Part shown: positions 5,170 to 5,683 of the stretch, piece by piece
How positions within the stretch are numbered: the first letter of the stretch is position 1
Layout of the letters: each line of letters starts with the position of its first letter
From: Actinomycetota bacterium
GTDB lineage: Bacteria > Actinomycetota > Thermoleophilia > Solirubrobacterales > 70-9
Length of the DNA: 5,683 nucleotides
NCBI GenBank assembly: GCA_005884985.1
Contig: VAYK01000106.1
Location: forward strand, 1 to 5,683
Direction of reading: 5' to 3'
Program-made: the position numbers and the translations under genes
Notes under the pieces: model-generated
The model's input: the letters and a program-made list of their open reading frames with translations, nothing else
What the model was told of the DNA's origin: nothing
Databases searched by the model: none

Positions 5170-5683
5170 CGCTTCAGAGCCACGAACCCGACCCCGATCT
5201 TCCACTTCGCGTCGATGAACAGCGTCGACCACTCGGTGACCAGGCCGAGCAACATCCCGCCCGCAAGCGCGCCGTAGGCGTCGCCGATGCCGCCCAGGAT
5301 CACGGCGGCGAAGATCGGCAGCAGGAGGTCGAAGCCGAAGTTCGGGCTCAGGGCCGTCACCGAGGCGTCGAGCACGCCGGCGAGCCCCGCCAGGGATCCC
5401 GCGAACACCCACGTGTAGATGATCACCCGCCGGGTGTTGACGCCGGCCGTCTCGGCGAGGTCGAGGTCGTCGGCGAGGGCACGCATCCGCTTGCCGAGCA
5501 GCGTCTGCCTGAGCATCAGGCCGATCGCGATGATCACCACGAATCCGATCGCGATCACGATCAGCTGCATCCGGCCGATCCTCAGGCCCAGGAGGCTGAC
5601 CGTGGCGGTCGTGTTGACGTCGAGAAGCCGGACGTCGGTGCTCCAGAACCACTGGATCGCCGAGCGGATCACCAGGGCGAGGC
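5145..5683 (-). CDS. livH: Branched-chain amino acid-type ABC transporter permease LivH, C-terminal part (runs off right edge; shortened end)
   Basis: The visible 178 residues are the C-terminal ~60 percent of a LivH permease; the start lies beyond the right edge. Recognisable parts, numbered from the first visible residue: a membrane helix at 38-58, the coupling loop KRMRALADDLDLAETAGVN (64-82), WVFAGSLAGLAGVL (91-104), and IFAAVILGGIGDAYGALAGG (123-142), a LivH hallmark. After WKIGVGFVAL (160-169) the protein ends abruptly with KRCPRTIQA. LivH proteins normally continue about 20 residues more through a hydrophobic stretch to an RPxG motif, which is in none of the three minus-strand frames here. 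A short deletion at about 5169-5184 is the likely cause. The shortened end now overlaps the start of livM by 25 bp. With LivM it would form the membrane channel. Confidence 0.9.
   Translation of the reverse strand, partial: LALVIRSAIQWFWSTDVRLLDVNTTATVSLLGLRIGRMQLIVIAIGFVVIIAIGLMLRQTLLGKRMRALADDLDLAETAGVNTRRVIIYTWVFAGSLAGLAGVLDASVTALSPNFGFDLLLPIFAAVILGGIGDAYGALAGGMLLGLVTEWSTLFIDAKWKIGVGFVALKRCPRTIQA

Noticed and set aside
4420..5277. Long plus-strand open frame opposite livM and the end of livH
   Set aside because: Its Gln/Arg-rich low-complexity product is an antisense shadow; the permease helices on the minus strand explain the region.

Overview
The window is very GC-rich. It looks like chromosomal DNA from a high-GC Gram-positive bacterium, most likely an actinomycetote and perhaps Thermoleophilia/Solirubrobacterales. 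The support is GC-ending codons, two lipoproteins with a lipobox followed by a Gly-rich tether, and a perfect LexA box of the Gram-positive type (CGAAC-N4-GTTCG). The lineage is an inference from remembered family resemblance, not from a search.

Left part (1-1126): a gene on the minus strand runs off the left edge. It encodes the N-terminal half of an ImuB-type, catalytically degenerate Y-family DNA polymerase. Its ATG directly abuts the LexA box at 531-544, so SOS control is very likely. Divergent from it, on the plus strand, is a small lipoprotein with an NTF2-like domain. The two genes share a short intergenic region of under 75 bp.

Middle part (1127-2633): an AT-rich patch with a weak promoter candidate and a good Shine-Dalgarno precede a solute-binding lipoprotein of the branched-chain amino acid (HAAT) ABC family. 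The gene ends at a strong GC-rich hairpin, which is also the convergence point with the next operon.

Right part (2634-5683): an operon on the minus strand, read right to left as livH-livM-livG-livF, encodes the two permeases and two ATPases of the same transporter type. Its genes overlap by 4 to 25 bp. The promoter and the start of livH lie beyond the right edge. The binding protein and the membrane/ATPase genes are therefore convergent and separately transcribed, although they probably form one importer: the lipoprotein captures the ligand outside, LivHM form the channel and LivFG hydrolyse ATP.

The most notable signal is damage. LivM has a frameshift with about 13-15 conserved residues missing. 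LivH has lost its last ~20 residues, including the family's RPxG tail. The ImuB-like protein seems to lack about a dozen residues just before its EAFFE segment. The livM and livH lesions carry the same 8-mer at the junction. These may be assembly errors or true short deletions. I found no RNA genes, CRISPR array, insertion sequence or novel defence-type system.
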